Source of the DNA: Chamaesiphon minutus PCC 6605
GTDB lineage: Bacteria > Cyanobacteriota > Cyanobacteriia > Cyanobacteriales > Chamaesiphonaceae
Direction of reading: 5' to 3'
Length of the DNA stretch: 64,000 nt
Assembly: GCF_000317145.1 (NCBI RefSeq)
Contig: NC_019697.1
Coordinates: 5,530,886-5,594,885, forward strand
Part shown: positions 37,612 to 46,005 of the stretch, in pieces
Layout: each line of letters starts with the position of its first letter
Position numbering within the stretch: position 1 is the first letter of the stretch
Made by a program: the position numbers and the translations under genes
Notes under the pieces: generated by a model
What the model was told of the DNA's origin: nothing
The model's input: the letters and a program-made list of their open reading frames with translations, nothing else
The model's database searches: none

Positions 37612-37700
37612 TTTTGGGTGGAGGGTAAATGGGTAAATGGGTAGATGGGTGGATGGGTGGATGAGTAATGGGTAATGGGTAATATAGGTAATGGGTAAGA
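37612..37700 (+). repeat. GGGTAAT/GGGTGGA heptamer run
   Basis: Heptamers such as GGGTAAA, TGGGTAG, GGGTGGA and GGGTAAT run for nearly 90 bp just upstream of the transposon-like element. This is the longest stretch of that repeat class in the window. Confidence 0.7.
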
Positions 37701-37720
37701 ATATGAGCTTCCTATATTCG

Positions 37721-38157
37721 TTAACTCACATCTTGCACCAGTTCAAGTATACTATTTATAAGCAGCGGAAATGAGGCTACCGTTTCTTTCTCCCAGTCTC
37801 CGAGTCTCCCAAAATAGTGTAGATCCAGGGTACCCACAAGCGACGCAGCTCCCTTCGGGAAGGCTCCGCCAACGAACGGGAGGTTCCCTCCCGTTCGATG
37901 CGTCAGCGGCTCGCAGCCGGGAGGAAACCTCCCGGATTATGCGGATGCGCTCCGGTCGGGTTTCCCGACCATGGAAGCGCACCAAGCAGCGAGACAAGAC
38001 AAGACAGGGGCACCCCTACAGATTAATTGTGTAGGGGTGCCCCTGTCTTGTCGTTTTTTTATTCGGGGGGAACCCCCGAATAAAAACGCCGCTTGTGGGT
38101 ACCCGACTATCTCTACTAAGCACTAGTCTTTCCGTATTGGTGCAAGATGTGAGTTAA
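37721..38157 (+). mobile_element. 437-bp element with perfect 20-bp terminal inverted repeats (copy B)
   Basis: The ends are TTAACTCACATCTTGCACCA (37721-37740) and its exact reverse complement (38138-38157). The outermost TTAA may be a target duplication, because copy A has only the inner 16 bases. The interior carries a cluster of palindromes (AACGGGAGGTTCCCTCCCGTT, CCGGGAGGAAACCTCCCGG, GGTCGGGTTTCCCGACC) and, near the right end, GGGGCACCCC/GGGGTGCCCC and TTATTCGGGGG/CCCCCGAATAA. There is no transposase reading frame, so it would be non-autonomous. Confidence 0.8.
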
Positions 38158-38202
38158 CTAAGCAGCGTCGCTGCTTGTTACCTCCTACCATCTGCCTCAA
38201 GC

Positions 38203-39042
38203 CTAAAGCCTAATCCCTAGCAGTTTGAGAGTCATCGGGCCGACATCGCCATCCGCAGCCAATCCTTGCTTGAGTTGAAACTTAATGACAGCCGCCTTCG
38301 TTTTGTCGTCGAAAACGCCATTGATGGGCACAGAGAAACCGACATTGGTCAAGTGCTGCTGAATCCGCGTTACAACGGCTCCATTATCGCCCAGACGAAA
38401 CACGCTGACTACTGAAAAGCCCCGGATCGGGCACCGATCCATTTTCGCGGCGGTTTGGTCGCCAAAGTTACCATCTACAGTCATTCGATCTGTGGGATTG
38501 TAGCGATTCCACAGGCTCTGAAAAGCTTTCACTCCCAAGGTACTGATATCATCCCGTCCGTTAGTATTAAAAAAATGTACCGGATCGTTACCGCCAAGCC
38601 ATTGCCAACCATTAGCCAACAGATAGGTTTTCCAAGCATTATAGTTATTAACATCGATCGCCAGACCATCTTCATGGTTGCTATTTCCAGGCTTGGCGGC
38701 TAATGGAATTAATTTGGGATCTCGCTGATAAACACGGTAGAGAATGTGCTGTTGGGCAACAGTCCGAAAAGCTGAATTAATTGTCATTCTCAGACTGGGT
38801 TGCTGGGCGATCCCCGATCGCAGTGCGGCTCGCAAAGCTTCTCTGGCTCCAGCTTGCAGATAGAGATTGAGATGAGCTTCGCCAGAAGAGTTAATTCCTG
38901 GTAGGCTCTCAAAGTTAACTAAAATACCAGTCTGCAAGGTATTCATTTGGGCGATAATTTGCCGACTCAAGCCGCTAACGCGTCCGGTTTCGACATTACG
39001 CTCTCGAATCATCGCCTCGATCGCTTCTTTAACTGTAGTCAT
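38203..39042 (-). CDS. M15-type D,D-carboxypeptidase-like protein with peptidoglycan-binding domain
   Basis: 279 residues. The N-terminal 160 match a VanY-like M15 peptidase: Arg93 in INSAFRTVAQ, zinc ligands His123 and Asp130 in SNHEDGLAIDV, and His156 in DPVHFF. A short linker with a possible second PG-binding remnant precedes a PG_binding_1 domain (about 215-277, LGDNGAVVTRIQQHL to GPMTLKLLGI). No signal peptide is visible at the ATG start, odd for a cell-wall enzyme. It might be released by lysis, exported another way, or phage-derived (endolysin-like). Confidence 0.83.
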   Translation of the reverse strand: MTTVKEAIEAMIRERNVETGRVSGLSRQIIAQMNTLQTGILVNFESLPGINSSGEAHLNLYLQAGAREALRAALRSGIAQQPSLRMTINSAFRTVAQQHILYRVYQRDPKLIPLAAKPGNSNHEDGLAIDVNNYNAWKTYLLANGWQWLGGNDPVHFFNTNGRDDISTLGVKAFQSLWNRYNPTDRMTVDGNFGDQTAAKMDRCPIRGFSVVSVFRLGDNGAVVTRIQQHLTNVGFSVPINGVFDDKTKAAVIKFQLKQGLAADGDVGPMTLKLLGIRL

Positions 39043-39140
39043 ATCGCTAAGGGAATGGGTAATGGGTGATGGGTAGGTAGTCCCGACAACTTAATCCTGT
39101 CAATCCTCAAATCCCAATGAAAATTATTAACTTTGTGCGT

Positions 39141-39243
39141 TTCGTCCCGATGGCATTGTGGGAAGTATGGATATAGGAGTGGTAGATGCACCCTGATTAT
39201 TCGTCCCTAACTTGCCTTGTAGTAAGTTGGGGCTTTTTATTAT
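39141..39243 (+). ncRNA. Putative small RNA unit, copy 1 of 3
   Basis: First of three tandem 103-bp units. It begins TTCGTCCCGATGGC and holds the core GGAGTGGTAGATGCACCCTG. It ends in a terminator: CCCTAACTT (39205-39213) pairs with AAGTTGGGG (39224-39232), with one T-G wobble and a 10-base loop, then CTTTTTATTATT. Nothing protein-like is conserved among the copies. A nine-codon frame (ATG at 39168, MDIGVVDAP) exists in copies 1 and 2 only. Confidence 0.6.
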
Positions 39244-39261
39244 TTAGTAGATTACTTTAAA

Positions 39262-39364
39262 TTCGTCCCGATGGCATTGTGGGAAGTATGGATATAGGAG
39301 TGGTAGATGCACCCTGATTATTCGTCCCTGACTTGCCTTGTAGTAAGTTGGGGCTTTTTATTAT
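39262..39364 (+). ncRNA. Putative small RNA unit, copy 2 of 3
   Basis: Nearly identical to copy 1 and starting 121 bp after it. The stem here is CCCTGACTT with AAGTTGGGG; the A-to-G change turns an A-U pair into a G-U pair, so pairing survives. A T-rich tail CTTTTTATTA follows. An 18-bp unrelated AT-rich spacer (39244-39261) separates the copies and might hold a promoter. Confidence 0.6.
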
Positions 39365-39390
39365 GAAGGCTCTAGCAAATTAATTTCAAA

Positions 39391-39493
39391 TTCGTCCCGA
39401 TAATGCGGTGGGGAGTGCGGATATAGAAGTGGTAGATGCACCCTGATTATTCGTCCCGAACTTATCTTATGGTAAGTTGGGACTTTTTATTAT
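39391..39493 (+). ncRNA. Putative small RNA unit, copy 3 of 3 (diverged)
   Basis: The 5' part differs (GATAATGCGGTGGGGAGTGCGG), but the block GTGGTAGATGCACCCTGATT followed by ATTCGTCCC is fully kept. The stem reads AACTTA/TAAGTT, lengthened by a new A-T pair, plus CCC/GGG across a bulged G, then CTTTTTATTA. It overlaps the last codons and the stop of the convergent membrane-protein gene (39462). Confidence 0.58.
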
Positions 39494-41423
39494 CCATAGA
39501 AGCTGGCGAGAATTGATAAATTCGCAATCGATCGTTCTCATAATAAATTGCCTGGAGATCGGGATGGTAGCGACGGTAAGTTTCGCACAATTGTAACATT
39601 GCTGTCGCGAGTTGCGTGCGTCCGCTGGGCGATCGATAATTACGATAGGTCGGATCGATCAGGACTGAATAGGGGACTGGATACTCTGGCTTATCAGAGA
39701 TAAAGGGACGCTTTTCGACAAAGACCAAAAGTGTAGTTTGATGTGGAAATACGAAGCTAGCGGCGGTAACTCGATCGCGATATCGGGCGGTAAATTGAGC
39801 TGCATCTTCATACCAGCCGCGACCATAGACTTGAGACAATTGTTCGATTGGCGCGACGACAGTCCATTGATGGTGGGGAAATAGATATCCGATCTCTACT
39901 GCTTTGCGGGCGGCGGCATCGTATTCGAGATAATCGATTTGGGGCGATGGTGGCAAACAAAAATTGAGCGTAATTGCCAGAAAAACGGTTAAACAGATCG
40001 GTACCGACCAATTAGCCAATAATAATCTCCCGGCTGAAGCGATCGCGATAAATAGCAATCCGACTAGCAAGCTCAAACCGATCGGAAGCGTCGTTAAGAT
40101 CCCCGTCAGCATCGCAAAGCCGCTAGTTGGAATGGCTGCTAATACGCCCAAAATCAGCCAACCCATACTCAAGGTAAATAAGGCCATTTGTCGCCCAAAA
40201 ATGCCACCAAACCACCCAAATAAAATTAAAATCGGCAGAGTAGGATCGAGAGCTAGAGCCAGAAAGGTGCAGCAACTAGTATTAACGATCGTGGCGGTTC
40301 GCTGTGAAGATCCGATAATCTGCGTGCTGCAACCGATCGCCAGGATGACAAACAGCGCGCTCAGTTCTGACTCACTTGCCGCCCACGATCGGATCAAACC
40401 CAGATCGAGCGCGTCCCGCAGCGTCCCCAGGCATTGACGAACGCCCAGTGGTAGCCGACTGGAAATTGGTAAATTCCAGGTAAACAGATAAGCTCCTAGA
40501 CTATAGCTAGTTGCCAATGCCGCCGCACCATTTTTGGTCAGACAGCGCATCGTATAACCGATACCCAGCACTAGCAAAGTGCCAATAATCGCCCCCAATA
40601 TCTGGACGACTTGGAGTGGATGCACTCCGCTCAAAGCGGTGAGAAAGGCCGCCAAGCTAGGAAAAATCGGCAAGTAGTTAATTTGGGGTAAGTCTCTTGC
40701 CAATATCTGTTGGACGACCAGCAATCGACCGTAGGTATCGGGATAAGTGAATCGAAACTCGACGATCGGATGCTCGAATCGCAGCCATAAGGAGAGCGCG
40801 CCGATCGACAGCATGACGATCGCTGTCAAAAATAGTGATGGTAAGCTAGAGCCAGAGTGATGACCAACCCGATCCGATTTGCGATCTTGTCGCTCGAAGG
40901 TATTTGGATCGCTCGATCGCAACCGCTCTTGGGGCACAACGGCTCGACTCGAAATTCGCACCCTGCTAGTCGGGACCACCCGGTGTTGTGCTTCGATTAG
41001 CAGCCGAGATTGGATTAACCGCTCGATGGCTCGCCACGGAGACAGCAACCACCGCGACAGTTGTGGCAACGATAACCCGCGATCGAAAATATCGATCGTC
41101 GAAAGTGCGATTTGTTGACCGAGCTGTTGAAATTTGCCGCGATACTGCCACCGATCGCTAGCAATCCAACCGATGCCCAAACCAGTCAGATAACACAATA
41201 CCGCTGTTATCCACGTAAATAAACCTAACTTTGTCCACAATATCCCGCCAATGGCGATTGTCGCAGTCGTCCGCGCAAAAGCTCCCACGATGCGACTAGC
41301 CAATGAGGGGATCGATACCTGCCGAAATGCCAACAGCGGTAACAAGCCAAATAGAATGATAAATACTAGTACCACCCACCCACTGGTGAGAAGATCGAGG
41401 ATGAGGGATGGTTGACTGAACAC
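39462..41423 (-). CDS. Large polytopic membrane protein, possible GT-C type glycosyltransferase
   Basis: 653 residues with about 12 hydrophobic helices. A basic soluble stretch (about 140-195) separates the first three or four helices from the rest, and a C-terminal soluble domain of about 150 residues follows (VVAPIEQLSQVYGRGWYEDA). The block RFTYPDTYGRLLVVQQIL after a helix resembles the first loop of GT-C enzymes, but I see no definite catalytic DE motif. The GTG start lies at 41423. The last ten or so residues (DNKKSQLTIR) are encoded by RNA-like copy 3. Confidence 0.62.
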   Translation of the reverse strand: MFSQPSLILDLLTSGWVVLVFIILFGLLPLLAFRQVSIPSLASRIVGAFARTTATIAIGGILWTKLGLFTWITAVLCYLTGLGIGWIASDRWQYRGKFQQLGQQIALSTIDIFDRGLSLPQLSRWLLSPWRAIERLIQSRLLIEAQHRVVPTSRVRISSRAVVPQERLRSSDPNTFERQDRKSDRVGHHSGSSLPSLFLTAIVMLSIGALSLWLRFEHPIVEFRFTYPDTYGRLLVVQQILARDLPQINYLPIFPSLAAFLTALSGVHPLQVVQILGAIIGTLLVLGIGYTMRCLTKNGAAALATSYSLGAYLFTWNLPISSRLPLGVRQCLGTLRDALDLGLIRSWAASESELSALFVILAIGCSTQIIGSSQRTATIVNTSCCTFLALALDPTLPILILFGWFGGIFGRQMALFTLSMGWLILGVLAAIPTSGFAMLTGILTTLPIGLSLLVGLLFIAIASAGRLLLANWSVPICLTVFLAITLNFCLPPSPQIDYLEYDAAARKAVEIGYLFPHHQWTVVAPIEQLSQVYGRGWYEDAAQFTARYRDRVTAASFVFPHQTTLLVFVEKRPFISDKPEYPVPYSVLIDPTYRNYRSPSGRTQLATAMLQLCETYRRYHPDLQAIYYENDRLRIYQFSPASMDNKKSQLTIR

Positions 41424-41519
41424 ATGACGGAGACAAAGCTACAATCTCTAGTGTAGTCTGGGGTTTGGCGATCTGAACGATCGAATGTAGAAGTTACTAG
41501 TTATGACTTACTAGGGATT

Positions 41520-41670
41520 TGGATTTTGCGGCTCGCGTTCTGGAGGTTCCCTCCAGATTGAGCGAGACAGCGACGCATCGAACGGGAGGTTCCCTCCCGT
41601 TCGATGCGTCAAGACAAGACAGCGACTGAAATCACGCGGAGATTCACGACCCATGTGTTTCAGTCAAGAC
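41520..41670 (+). repeat. Palindromic repeat cluster upstream of recR
   Basis: Contains TCTGGAGGTTCCCTCCAGA near 41539, AACGGGAGGTTCCCTCCCGTT near 41581, and a third element (41620-41670) with the arms ACTGAAA/TTTCAGT around GCGGAGATTC. All belong to the same palindrome family as the clusters at 18600-18740 and 37850-37990. Confidence 0.75.
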
Positions 41671-41794
41671 GGATTTTGGGTTGGAAATAAAATGCGCCCA
41701 TTACCCACTACCTATTACCCATCAACCCATCCACCCATCCACCCAACTGACATCCTCTGCTATAATAATCATCCAGCGATCGTCAGGAGCGAAA

Positions 41795-42394
41795 ATTACG
41801 GCTTATACGCGCCCCCTTGCTAACTTAATCGAGCAACTACAACGCTTGCCTGGAGTAGGTCCCAAATCTGCCCAGAGATTGGCTTTACATATTCTTAAAC
41901 GATCGGCAACAGAGGTCGAGCAATTGGCTCAAGCTTTGATCGAGGCCAAGCAGCAAGTCGGCTTGTGTCAGGTTTGTTTTCACCTATCTGCCGAACCAAT
42001 TTGCGATATCTGTCGCAACCCGCAGCGCGATCGACAAACTATCTGTATCGTCGCTGATTCTCGCGATGTGATTGCTTTAGAAAGAACGCGAGAATTTAGC
42101 GGTCAATATCATGTTTTGGGTGGGATTATTTCACCGATGGATGGAATTGGCCCCGAGCAATTAAATATTTCATCATTGTTACGACGCATCAATGAGCAAG
42201 ATGTCAAAGAAGCGATCGTGGCAGTGAGTCCGACAGTCGAAGGCGAGACAACAACTTTATATCTCGGTAGACTGATCTCGCCGCTGACCAAAGTGACGAG
42301 AATTGCCTTTGGACTGCCCATGGGCGGCGATCTGGAATATGCAGACGAAATAACTCTCGCCCGCGCTCTAGAAGGCAGGCGAGAGATAAACTAG
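41795..42394 (+). CDS. recR: Recombination protein RecR, probable AUU start
   Basis: RecR works with RecF/RecO to load RecA on gapped DNA. Motifs: helix-hairpin-helix [20 protein letters not shown], zinc motif [16 protein letters not shown], and the Toprim domain ([10 protein letters not shown] to the end). The expected N-terminus, [12 protein letters not shown], begins at ATT (41795), which has AGGAG five bases upstream. No ATG, GTG or TTG exists between it and a TTG at 41681. That longer form would add 38 residues derived from heptamer repeats. The ATT start is therefore preferred. Confidence 0.9.
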   Translation: MTAYTRPLANLIEQLQRLPGVGPKSAQRLALHILKRSATEVEQLAQALIEAKQQVGLCQVCFHLSAEPICDICRNPQRDRQTICIVADSRDVIALERTREFSGQYHVLGGIISPMDGIGPEQLNISSLLRRINEQDVKEAIVAVSPTVEGETTTLYLGRLISPLTKVTRIAFGLPMGGDLEYADEITLARALEGRREIN

Positions 42395-42598
42395 TGGGGA
42401 GTAACATTAAGTCATTTAAGGTCACACTGATAGTTGATAATTGATAATTACTTTTTGCTATGAGCCTTCAGCATAACCGACGATCCACTGTCTCGTTGGC
42501 GCAGCCTCTCGGTAAGAGAATCTGTAAATCGCCATCGGAAAACCCGACGTTGGCACAGCCACTCTGGAGGAGTTACGCAAATCGCTATCTACTATCCA

Positions 42599-43336
42599 CT
42601 AAGTCAATCTTTTCTTGATTAATACAACCAGTTGCCCCAGTTGTTTTTTCAGAGTATCGACCTCAGTTTCAAGCTGGATGACCTTTTCAACAGTGGCTTG
42701 ATGTTCGGTATTTTTGGTTTGCTCGAAAGCTTGGAAACTTGCCATTAACTGTTGAATTTGGGCATGTTGCGCGCTTTCTGCGGCTGCAAGCTGCGATCGT
42801 AATGCTTGAATTTCGGTATCGGTGCTAGTTTGTAGCTCGGCCATCCGCTCGTGAGCGCGAGTAAGCTGTGCTTGTAACTCCGAGAGGTCGTCATTGTTAA
42901 CTTGCGATTCGGTTGGCACTACGACTGCGCTTGGTAGCTCTGCTACACGAGGACGAGCTTTGCGCGCTTTGGTCATCGCTACCCGAATTGCTTCAGCTAG
43001 CACGACTCGATCGAATGGCTTCTCGATGAATTCAAAAAATTCAAAGGGTTCGGAAATCTTACTAGTGACTTCCTCTTTTTTCCCAGACATTAATACCAGG
43101 GGGATTTTCTGAAATTCTGGATGTGCTTGAATTTGCTGAAATACATCCCACCCACTGAGTTTGGGCAAGATAAAATCTAACATGATCAGCGCAGGGTGTT
43201 CTTTTTCGACAAAGTTGATGCCCTCCAGCCCATCTTTTGCCTCGATTACTTCAAAGTCTCCCTCTGGAAGCATATCGCGCACTGTCTTCCTGATTACGCG
43301 GCTATCATCAATTACCAAGATTTTGCTAGTTGCCAC
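42599..43336 (-). CDS. CheY-like response regulator with C-terminal coiled coil
   Basis: 245 residues. Residues 1-125 form a receiver domain with Asp10-Asp11, the phosphoacceptor Asp54 (LIMLDFILPKLSG), a Ser in VLMSGKK and Lys in FIEKPFD. The rest is a Gln/Glu-rich coiled coil (about 145-245) ending in a basic segment (LKKQLGQLVVLIKKRLT). There is no DNA-binding domain, so it probably acts by protein contact. GTG is the start. No histidine kinase lies nearby. Confidence 0.87.
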   Translation of the reverse strand: MATSKILVIDDSRVIRKTVRDMLPEGDFEVIEAKDGLEGINFVEKEHPALIMLDFILPKLSGWDVFQQIQAHPEFQKIPLVLMSGKKEEVTSKISEPFEFFEFIEKPFDRVVLAEAIRVAMTKARKARPRVAELPSAVVVPTESQVNNDDLSELQAQLTRAHERMAELQTSTDTEIQALRSQLAAAESAQHAQIQQLMASFQAFEQTKNTEHQATVEKVIQLETEVDTLKKQLGQLVVLIKKRLT

Positions 43337-43520
43337 ACTTGACTCCTTTTTGTCTGTTATGAACTTAGGTGTTGTACTCGTCGTTACTCCTATCCTTATA
43401 ATTCAGACGATCGAACCCAGTTTCAGTGCAAATAAATAAAATTCCCTATAAATTCCGATCTTAATCGAGAATTGCTAAGATTCAAGGGTAACATCGATCG
43501 ACTCCTGCTCGACAATTTAA

Positions 43521-43592
43521 TTAGGGGATAGGGGATAGGGATTAGGTTTTAGGCTTTAGGCTTTAGGTTTTAGGTTTTAGGCTTTAGGTTTT
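43521..43592 (-). repeat. CCTAAAA heptamer array, opposite orientation
   Basis: TTAGGGGATAGGGGATAGGG is followed by about seven units of TTTTAGG or CTTTAGG. This is the reverse complement of the CCTAAAA/CCTAAAG arrays elsewhere. A C/T-rich run (CTCCCCGTCTCTCCC) follows up to the lipA start. Together they fill the gap 43440-43669. Confidence 0.85.
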
Positions 43593-43669
43593 GGAACTGC
43601 GTTCCCTATCTCCCCGTCTCCCCGTCTCTCCCTTTCTCCTCTCCCCGTCTCTCCCTTTCCCATACACCC

Positions 43670-44569
43670 ATGCACTCACCTACAGACTTAGCCAATTGGC
43701 GCGCGGAAGTTCAGGCTTTACCGAGTTGGTTGCGGCGATCGATCGGTACGGCTAGCGAACTTTCGACAGTGCAGCAGATCGTCAAGCAGCGTCAGATCCA
43801 TACGATCTGCGAAGAAGGTCGCTGTCCCAATCGCGGTGAATGTTACAGTCAGAAAACTGCGAGCTTTTTGTTGATGGGGCCTACTTGCACCAGAAGTTGT
43901 GGTTTTTGTCAAGTAGATAAAGGACACGCGCCGATGCCGTTAGATCCTCAAGAACCCCAAAAAGTGGCTGAGGCGGTTGCACTACTGGGATTGCAATATG
44001 TGGTATTGACAGCGGTAGCGCGGGACGATTTGGAGGATGGCGGTGCGGGTTATTTTGTGGCGACGATCGCGGCAATTCGGGCTGTCAACCCGCAGACTCA
44101 AGTAGAAGTGCTGACTCCAGATTTTTGGAGCGGCAAGGATGCCCGCCAGCAGCAGCAACAACGGATTGCCACTGTAGTTGGCGTCAAACCAGCTTGTTAC
44201 AATCACAATGTCGAAACGGTAGCCAGACTCCAAGATCGGGTGCGGCGGGGGGCAAAATACCAGCGATCGCTAGATGTGCTCGGTTATGTCAAGGAGTTAG
44301 ATCGAAGCATTCCCACAAAGTCGGGGCTGATGCTGGGACATGGCGAAACTGAAGCCGAAATTATCGAAACTTTACAAGATTTGCGATCGATCGATTGCGA
44401 TCGCGTCACATTGGGACAGTATATGCGACCGTCGTTAGAGCATCTACCAGTCGTCAAATATTGGACTCCCGCCGAATTCGATCGATTGGGAGAAATCGCC
44501 CGCGAACTAGGATTCAATCACGTTCGATCGGCACCATTGGTAAGGAGTTCCTATCATGCAGGAGAATGA
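43670..44569 (+). CDS. lipA: Lipoyl synthase
   Basis: LipA inserts two sulfurs into protein-bound octanoate to form lipoate. The 299 residues show both iron-sulfur sites: the auxiliary cluster [12 protein letters not shown] and the radical SAM cluster CTRSCGFC. The C-terminal RSSYHAGE contains the conserved RSSY serine motif. The start is ATG, preceded by C/T-rich sequence and lacking a clear Shine-Dalgarno. No lipB is adjacent. Confidence 0.96.
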   Translation: MHSPTDLANWRAEVQALPSWLRRSIGTASELSTVQQIVKQRQIHTICEEGRCPNRGECYSQKTASFLLMGPTCTRSCGFCQVDKGHAPMPLDPQEPQKVAEAVALLGLQYVVLTAVARDDLEDGGAGYFVATIAAIRAVNPQTQVEVLTPDFWSGKDARQQQQQRIATVVGVKPACYNHNVETVARLQDRVRRGAKYQRSLDVLGYVKELDRSIPTKSGLMLGHGETEAEIIETLQDLRSIDCDRVTLGQYMRPSLEHLPVVKYWTPAEFDRLGEIARELGFNHVRSAPLVRSSYHAGE

Positions 44570-44791
44570 TTGGATTTTGGATTTTGCGGATGCGTTCTCT
44601 TCTCTTGACGCACACAAACGGGCGGGAACCTCCCGGAGGTTTAGCTAATCGATCGTCAACAATTACTGTTTTCCGTCCTTTGTAGCATCTACCTTAGCAG
44701 AAAAATAGAGGATTGCGAGTGCGAACTATCTGGTTCACTCCTCCCCATTTGGGGATGCTGTACACCTATGTTACCTGGTGAAGATCGCACC

Positions 44792-45709
44792 TCAATTAAT
44801 TGTGGTTGTTTTTCTTCCTTTATAGATTTCGCGCGGATCGATGCCACTATCTTGAAGATATTTATAGACTATTTGCAATCTTTGTTCGGCGATCGTTGCC
44901 CTACTCTCCGAGCGATCGAATTTCTCTTCTAGCTCGCTATTCAATTTAATTTGAGCTTGGAGTTTTTCTTCTAATTGCTTAATCATCGGCCAAGCATTTT
45001 CTGGCTCGATTGTTGAAGTTTTAGATTGGATTTTTTCAGATAACTCAGTAGACGCATGACGATTTAATTCATCAATAACTGTTAGTGATTCGGATGATTT
45101 TGGCGTTGGTTTTGATTGATGAATATCTGTAGTGTTCCTAAGACTTTCTTGCATAACCTGAGCCAGCCACAAGACTTTATCATCGCGCTTGAGAACGAGT
45201 TGACCCGCGATTGTTTTGATCGTAAAAGTACCTGCATTTACATTGATATTCTGCACTGGATACCAGCTACTTTTAAAACTGACCAAAATATTCATATTAA
45301 ACCGCTGTTTATCTTGAAATCTTTCGGTCGGCCACCATTTTTTCCACAAAATTGATGGATCTGTATACCAAATTCGATAGCCAGCAGGCGTTACATAATG
45401 TCTATATTCGATAAAACCCGGACGGCTGGCATCGCCAAACATTACAAAATCTCGCTCGATCGACATCCGATCGATTAATTCTAAAAATGGCGAGCCATGT
45501 TTGACAATTAGGGTACGCGGTTTGCTTTGTAAGTACATAATGGCGATCGGATCGCCATTGCGAGCTAGGAGTTGAGATACTCCCCCAGTCACCTCTAATC
45601 GTAGATTCGGACTAGCTAAGAGTTGATTGCTACCTTGAATGAATTTTTCAATTAATCGCTCGTCATCTAAGTCAAACATATTAGATGTGGTTGATTTCTC
45701 GCTAATCAT
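44792..45709 (-). CDS. Hypothetical protein with C-terminal coiled coil (305 aa)
   Basis: 305 residues, soluble. The N-terminal 175 residues form a globular part with several Trp and Tyr (ILWKKWWPTERF, GYRIWYTDPS). A polar linker (about 200-230) leads to a coiled coil (MIKQLEEKLQAQIKLNSELEEKF, about 240-290). The end is basic (IYKGRKTTTIN). I do not recognise it. The 222-bp gap between it and lipA contains a GGCGGGAACCTCCCGG palindrome near 44619. Confidence 0.6.
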   Translation of the reverse strand: MISEKSTTSNMFDLDDERLIEKFIQGSNQLLASPNLRLEVTGGVSQLLARNGDPIAIMYLQSKPRTLIVKHGSPFLELIDRMSIERDFVMFGDASRPGFIEYRHYVTPAGYRIWYTDPSILWKKWWPTERFQDKQRFNMNILVSFKSSWYPVQNINVNAGTFTIKTIAGQLVLKRDDKVLWLAQVMQESLRNTTDIHQSKPTPKSSESLTVIDELNRHASTELSEKIQSKTSTIEPENAWPMIKQLEEKLQAQIKLNSELEEKFDRSESRATIAEQRLQIVYKYLQDSGIDPREIYKGRKTTTIN

Positions 45710-46005
45710 ATTTTTTAAATAAGGGATGGATGATAAGGGTGAGGAGATTAGGGATTAGTTAATATAAAGTTTAGAATTAGCGATCTCGGATAGATGAGGC
45801 AGACTCATTGTTGAGAGAATCGTTTGGGTATTATCACGATCGAGATCGCCAAATATTGGCGATCTGTTACGTAGCTGATTATGTTTTGACCCAATCGTAA
45901 CCGATCGATCTAGCAATTCGTATCCGACAAAAGTCGGAGATTCGCTCTCAGGGGAGAGATACTCTCATCATCTTGAAACAGCTCCGACATCCTTGGTTTT
46001 GAATC

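Noticed and set aside
39168-39197. Nine-codon reading frame MDIGVVDAP as a conserved small peptide
   Set aside because: The start codon is lost in copy 3 (GCG for ATG), where TAG follows soon after, so it is not conserved across the three units.
39141-39493. The triple repeat as a CRISPR array or type III antitoxin repeat
   Set aside because: The units are 103 bp with their own terminators, the spacers are not uniform, and no cas or toxN-like gene lies nearby.
41681-41794. TTG at 41681 as the recR start
   Set aside because: The added residues ([15 protein letters not shown]) come from heptamer repeats and no RecR has such an extension; the good ribosome-binding site lies just before ATT 41795.
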